Shown here piece after piece: positions 6,175-9,871 of a stretch of DNA of 9,871 nucleotides. The stretch's first letter is position 1. Each line of letters starts with the position of its first letter. Below the pieces are notes generated by a model. That model was not told the DNA's origin. It searched no databases and was given only the letters and a program-made list of their open reading frames with translations. The DNA comes from Planctomycetota bacterium (GTDB taxonomy: Bacteria > Planctomycetota > Planctomycetia > Gemmatales > Gemmataceae): NCBI GenBank assembly GCA_018970845.1, contig JAGWVO010000113.1, positions 1 to 9,871 on the forward strand, in the 5' to 3' direction. The translations under genes were made by a program, and so were the position numbers.

Positions 6175-8583
6175 ATGTTTTCCCCGGCATTCCTCGAGGT
6201 TCTCATCATGACGGGCAATCAGGCCATCATCTCGGGAATCGTTGTTTTGGCCCTATCGGCGGGTCAGGTTACAGCTGCCGACAAGCCTGTCGATTTTGAA
6301 CGCCAAATCATGGGATTGCTTGGAAAAACGGGCTGCGCCATGGGCTCTTGCCATGGGTCTTTCCAAGGCAAGGGGAACTTCCGCCTGTCCCTTTTCGGGT
6401 ACGAACCCGAGCGCGACTTCATGGCGATCGTCAGGGATTCCCAGGGGCGCCGGATTGACCTGCAAAATCCCGATCAAAGCCTGCTGCTGCTCAAGGCAAC
6501 CGGCCAGACTGAACACGGAGGCGGCAAGCGATTCGACCGCAACTCTTGGCAGTACAAGATGTTCCGTGACTGGATCTCACAGGGTGGCAAGTGGGAAAAA
6601 GGCAGTGGCAACCTCACCAAACTGAGCGTGAATCCCCAGGAAATCGCCTTCCGGAAAGCCGGCGAAACTGTGCCCGTGAAAGTCATCGGGACTTTCGCCA
6701 ACGGCCAGTCGGAGGATCTCACCACCCTTGCCGAGATCCGCATCAACGACGACACCGTGGCAGCGCTCAAGTCGGCACAGGTATCAGGTTTGCGTGCCGG
6801 CGACACCACTCTCGTTGTCAGTTACCGCGGCCATGTGACTCCCGTGAATGTGCTCGTTCCGGCCACCTTGGGTCGTGGCGAGGCGTTTCCAGCCCGTTTG
6901 CCAGAGGCCAACTTTGTGGACACTCACGTCTTCACCAAGTTGCGTCGCCTCAACATGCCCCCCTCCCCCGCCTCCGATGACATTGAATTTCTCCGGCGCG
7001 TGACGATCGACACGATCGGTACCCTTCCCACCCCCGATGAAATCAAGGCGTTCATCGCCGACAAGAAGGCCGACAAGCGGTCGCGGAAAATCGAGGAACT
7101 TCTGTCGCATCCAATGCATGCGGCCTTGTGGGCCACGAAGTTCTCCGACATCACCGGCAACAACACCGACTCCCTTGAAAACCCCCAGCAGACCAAGCCT
7201 CGCCGAAGCCAGATGTGGCACGATTGGCTTCGCAAGCGCTTTGCCGAAAATGTCCCGTACGACCAAATGGTGCATGACATCCTTTGCGCGACTTCGCGGG
7301 ATGGCAAATCCCCTGAAGAGTTCATTGATTATGTCAAGCTGATGGATGACAAGCTCAAGGATGGATTCGTTCCCGAATACGCCCAAAAGAAAACACTCGA
7401 TCAGTTCTGGCGCAGGCAGGGCCAGGTCGGCATTGAAATCTGGGGTGAGAAAACCGCCGCCGCCTTTTTGGGTGTGCGCCTTGAATGCGCCCAATGCCAC
7501 AAGCACCCTTTCGACCGCTGGACTCAGGTGGATTACCGGGCTTGGGCCAATGTTTTCAGTCAGGTGGTGACTGGTGTCAGCCCCGACATCAAGAAAGCCG
7601 CCGACGCCCTCAACGCCGAACGCAAAGGTGAAAAGCCAAACAATAACAATGTGATCCTGGTCCGCGAGGTCTACCTCGGCCGGCCCATCGTGAACCCGAG
7701 GCGCGGACTGGCCGGAACCCTTCCCCATCCCGACACCGGCGCACCCCTCGCCCCGCAAACCCTTGGTGGGCCCGAGGTGGATGTCGCGTCCGGCAAGGAT
7801 GCGCGTGAAGTCGTGTTCGCCTGGATGCGCGACAAGGGCAATCCGTTCTTCTCACGCAGCCTCGTGAACCGCATTTGGGGCCACTACATGGGCGTGGGAA
7901 TCGTCGAACCTGTCGATGATTTTTCCGTCGGCAACCCGCCCTCCAATCCGGAACTGCTTAACGCCCTGGCCGAGGAGTTCCAGAAGTCCAACTTCGACTT
8001 CCGCCGCATCGAGCGGATCATCCTGAATTCCAACACCTACCAGCTCAGCTCGAAGTCCACCGCGATCAACAAGCTTGATGAACGCAATCACAGCCACTCC
8101 CTGATTCGCCCGATGATGGCCGAGGTGGTGGTGGATGTGCTGGGTGCGGCGACGGGCGTGCCGGAGAACTTCGGAGCCGATGCTCCCAAGGGTAGCCGGG
8201 CCATTGAGGTAGGATCCAGCAGGCTCAACAGCGCCGTCTCCTTCGCCTTCCGAATCTTCGGTCGGCCACCCCGCACGACGGCGTGCGACTGCGAGAGGTC
8301 GATGGAACCGGCCCTGCCCCAGAAGCTCTACCTGATGGCCGATCCCGGCCTTCAATCAAAAATATCCGACCAGAACAACCGGCTGAAGGATTTGCTCAAG
8401 AAGCATTCCGACGACAAGGCGGCTCTTGAGGAGCTGTTCCTGGCAACGCTCTCGCGCTTCCCGACCGCCGATGAGTTCAAGGCTTTCGAGGGATTCAGGG
8501 CCAAGGCCACCGATCGTCGGGCGGCTTTCTCCGACACCCTGTGGGCGCTCTTGAACACCACGGAGTTCATTTTCAACCACTGA
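6175..8583 (+). CDS. Exported PSCyt2/PSD1 protein (DUF1549-DUF1553) with Big2 domain
   Basis: An 802-residue planctomycete-type protein. A hydrophobic leader ends near VTAADKP (about residue 35), so it should be exported. Residues about 41-140 form a cytochrome-like region with CAMGSCH (Cys54, Cys59, His60), a CX4CH form of the heme-attachment motif. Residues 147-229 look like a bacterial Ig (Big2) domain. DUF1549/PSCyt2 spans about 246-462 and ends with CAQCHKHPFDRW (Cys438, Cys441, His442), a standard CXXCH motif. DUF1553/PSD1 spans about 543-800, with SRSLVNRIWGHYMG, ACDCERS (Cys704, Cys706) and the typical ending LNTTEFIFNH. Heme binding is inferred, not shown. The family is paired with DUF1501 throughout the phylum, with no established substrate. 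The start is uncertain: ATG 6175 has GGGGAG only three bases away, while ATG 6208 (residue 12) has GAGG (6196-6199) at eight bases and still keeps the signal peptide. Confidence 0.95.
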   Translation: MFSPAFLEVLIMTGNQAIISGIVVLALSAGQVTAADKPVDFERQIMGLLGKTGCAMGSCHGSFQGKGNFRLSLFGYEPERDFMAIVRDSQGRRIDLQNPDQSLLLLKATGQTEHGGGKRFDRNSWQYKMFRDWISQGGKWEKGSGNLTKLSVNPQEIAFRKAGETVPVKVIGTFANGQSEDLTTLAEIRINDDTVAALKSAQVSGLRAGDTTLVVSYRGHVTPVNVLVPATLGRGEAFPARLPEANFVDTHVFTKLRRLNMPPSPASDDIEFLRRVTIDTIGTLPTPDEIKAFIADKKADKRSRKIEELLSHPMHAALWATKFSDITGNNTDSLENPQQTKPRRSQMWHDWLRKRFAENVPYDQMVHDILCATSRDGKSPEEFIDYVKLMDDKLKDGFVPEYAQKKTLDQFWRRQGQVGIEIWGEKTAAAFLGVRLECAQCHKHPFDRWTQVDYRAWANVFSQVVTGVSPDIKKAADALNAERKGEKPNNNNVILVREVYLGRPIVNPRRGLAGTLPHPDTGAPLAPQTLGGPEVDVASGKDAREVVFAWMRDKGNPFFSRSLVNRIWGHYMGVGIVEPVDDFSVGNPPSNPELLNALAEEFQKSNFDFRRIERIILNSNTYQLSSKSTAINKLDERNHSHSLIRPMMAEVVVDVLGAATGVPENFGADAPKGSRAIEVGSSRLNSAVSFAFRIFGRPPRTTACDCERSMEPALPQKLYLMADPGLQSKISDQNNRLKDLLKKHSDDKAALEELFLATLSRFPTADEFKAFEGFRAKATDRRAAFSDTLWALLNTTEFIFNH
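6196..6199 (+). promoter_or_regulatory. Ribosome binding site supporting an alternative PSCyt2 start at 6208
   Basis: GAGG lies eight bases before ATG 6208, better spacing than GGGGAG (6166-6171), which is three bases before ATG 6175. Both starts leave the hydrophobic leader intact, so the sequence alone does not decide between them. Confidence 0.35.
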
Positions 8584-8640
8584 TCGTTTTGTTCGTGACC
8601 GCTGGATTGACTTGGGGTACGATTTCCGGAGTTTCATTTA

Positions 8641-8647
8641 GGGAGGA
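8641..8647 (+). promoter_or_regulatory. Strong Shine-Dalgarno site of the DUF1501 gene
   Basis: GGGAGGA lies eight bases before ATG 8656. It is the best ribosome binding site in the window and fixes the DUF1501 start. The 72-base gap after the PSCyt2 stop shows no hairpin terminator, consistent with co-transcription. Confidence 0.8.
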
Positions 8648-8655
8648 CAAGGACC

Positions 8656-9871
8656 ATGAACCAGATCGACTGCGAAGGCAACCACCGTCGTGATTTCCTC
8701 AAGATCGGCACTTCCGCCGGTCTCATGGGACTTTCCCTGCCCGAACTTCTCCGGCTCGAAGCCGCCGCCGCTGGCCGCGTGCCGGCCCAGCGGTCCCGCA
8801 AGGCCAACTCCGTGATCATGGTTTGGCTTGCCGGCGGCCCCGCCACGATCGACATGTGGGATCTCAAGCCTGAGGCTCCCGAGGGAATCCGTGGTGAATT
8901 CAAGCCCGCTGACACCAATGTGCGCGGCATCCAGATCAGCGAGCACATGAAAGGCATGGCCAAACTGGCCGACAAGGTGACCATCGTGCGGTCGCTGTAT
9001 CACACGATTCCGTCGCACGGCCCGGCCACCACCTTCATGACCACGGGCAACAAGCCGATCCCGTCGATCCAGTACCCCGCCATGGGTTCCCTCTGCTCGA
9101 AACTGCTCGACACTCCCACCGGCGTGCCCGCCTATGTTTCCTTCAGCGACCTGCGCGGCGGATCCGCCGGCGCCTCGGGATTCCTTGGAACGGCCCACAA
9201 CCCGTTCATTGTCGAGGGCAATGCCAACGCCAATGGCAAGAGCCCGGCTGCCGCCAACCTGCGCGTTCGTGGCATTCAGCTCCCCAACGGTTTCAGCCTT
9301 GACCAGCTTTCGAACCGTGACCAACTGCTCCAGCAGTTCGATTCGACCTTCCGCAAGCTCGACCGCAACGATGACCTGCTCGATGGCTACGATGCCTTCC
9401 ACAAGCAGGCCCTTGAAATCCTTCGCAGCGACAAGACCAAGCAGGCCTTCGATCTGGCCAAGGAAAAGAAGGAAACCCGCGAGGCTTATGGCCTTGACGC
9501 CTTCGGCCAGGGTGCCTTGGCCGCCCGCCGCCTTGTTGAGGCCGGTGTGCGGTTTGTGACCATCAGCCTCGGCGGATGGGATACCCACCAGAAGACCTTC
9601 GAATCCCACAAGACGAAGCTTCAGCCGACCCTCGACCGCACCCTGTCGGCTCTCATTGGCGACCTTTCCGAGCGTGGTTTGCTCGACAGCACCATCGTCT
9701 ACTGCGCCGGCGAATTCGGCCGCACTCCGAAGGTGAACAAGAATGTCGGCCGCGACCACTGGGCCCGCTCGATGGCCGCCGTCATCGCCGGCGGCGGGTT
9801 CAAGGGCGGCCATGTCCACGGCTCGACCGACGCCCAAGGCATGGCTCCCGCCCACCTTCCCGTCACCCCCG
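8656..9871 (+). CDS. DUF1501 family protein with twin-arginine signal, 3' partial
   Basis: The frame is open from ATG 8656 to the window edge, giving 405 visible residues; family members are usually somewhat longer, so only the C-terminal tail should be missing. The N-terminus has HRRDFLKIG (Arg11-Arg12) followed by a hydrophobic stretch and Ala-rich cleavage region, a typical Tat signal, suggesting export in folded form. Family signatures are MVWLAGGPATIDMWDLKP (residues 55-72), SLGGWDTH (about 304-311), CAGEFGRTP (about 350-358) and GRDHWA (about 366-370). DUF1501 is related to the alkaline phosphatase/sulfatase fold, and these Asp, His and Glu residues are plausible metal ligands, but no activity is proven. 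It is adjacent to and co-directional with the PSCyt2/PSD1 gene, its usual partner. Arginine codons are all CGN with no AGA or AGG, which may point to high expression. Confidence 0.95.
   Translation, partial: MNQIDCEGNHRRDFLKIGTSAGLMGLSLPELLRLEAAAAGRVPAQRSRKANSVIMVWLAGGPATIDMWDLKPEAPEGIRGEFKPADTNVRGIQISEHMKGMAKLADKVTIVRSLYHTIPSHGPATTFMTTGNKPIPSIQYPAMGSLCSKLLDTPTGVPAYVSFSDLRGGSAGASGFLGTAHNPFIVEGNANANGKSPAAANLRVRGIQLPNGFSLDQLSNRDQLLQQFDSTFRKLDRNDDLLDGYDAFHKQALEILRSDKTKQAFDLAKEKKETREAYGLDAFGQGALAARRLVEAGVRFVTISLGGWDTHQKTFESHKTKLQPTLDRTLSALIGDLSERGLLDSTIVYCAGEFGRTPKVNKNVGRDHWARSMAAVIAGGGFKGGHVHGSTDAQGMAPAHLPVTP

Noticed and set aside
6784..7758. 324-codon minus-strand frame opposite the PSCyt2 domain
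   Set aside because: It is antisense to a confidently identified coding region, has no domain or ribosome binding site, and looks like a codon-bias shadow.
8595..8623. Possible sigma-70 promoter for DUF1501: GTGACC, 17 bases, TACGAT
   Set aside because: Each box matches only four of six consensus bases, and a co-directional operon explains expression without it.
8638..9855. 405-codon open frame on the minus strand opposite the DUF1501 gene
   Set aside because: It mirrors a strongly recognisable DUF1501 protein on the plus strand. Its translation is rich in Gly, His, Val and Arg, with no recognisable domain, as expected from a GC-rich antisense frame.
1..9871. CRISPR array, insertion sequence, phage genes or defence system
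   Set aside because: No short regularly spaced repeats, terminal inverted repeats, transposase, integrase or nuclease motifs were seen. The content looks like ordinary chromosomal planctomycete genes.

Overview
The window looks like a GC-rich member of the Planctomycetota, or less likely a Verrucomicrobiota relative. The evidence is the adjacent PSCyt2/PSD1 (DUF1549/DUF1553) and DUF1501 genes, a very large Ig-like plus FG-GAP surface protein, and an exported lipoprotein of an uncharacterised family. No rRNA, tRNA, CRISPR array, transposase or attachment site is visible.

Layout. (1) 1-3855, plus strand: the 3' part of a giant exported protein that begins upstream of the window. In order it carries an Ig/cadherin-like unit, two VLxND-type cadherin-like domains (the second lacks its expected tail), three tandem domains resembling the 'choice-of-anchor M' (TIGR03769-type) repeat, a Calx-beta domain, and an FG-GAP/VCBS propeller with five Asp-rich calcium loops. 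(2) 3852-5114, minus strand: a lipoprotein of unknown function. It converges on the first gene so tightly that one CTAG tetranucleotide supplies both stop codons. (3) 5237-5986, minus strand: an AqpZ-type aquaporin, upstream of and co-directional with the lipoprotein. The 122-base gap holds a strong hairpin whose 3' arm contains most of the lipoprotein's ribosome binding site. (4) 5987-6174: a divergent regulatory region with small inverted and direct repeats. (5) 6175-8583, plus strand: an exported PSCyt2/PSD1 protein with two heme-type cysteine motifs. (6) 8656 to the window end, plus strand: a DUF1501 protein with a twin-arginine signal, cut by the window edge. It follows gene 5 after 72 bases and has a strong Shine-Dalgarno sequence.

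How the genes relate. Genes 5 and 6 form the classic planctomycete pair and are probably one operon. The pair is thought to act outside the cytoplasm, but its substrate is not established. Aquaporin and lipoprotein may be co-transcribed, with the lipoprotein under separate translational control. The giant protein is an independent unit, probably secreted or surface-associated and calcium-dependent. The least described items are the triplicated His/acid-rich domain in the giant protein, the lipoprotein family, and the hairpin over the lipoprotein's ribosome binding site.
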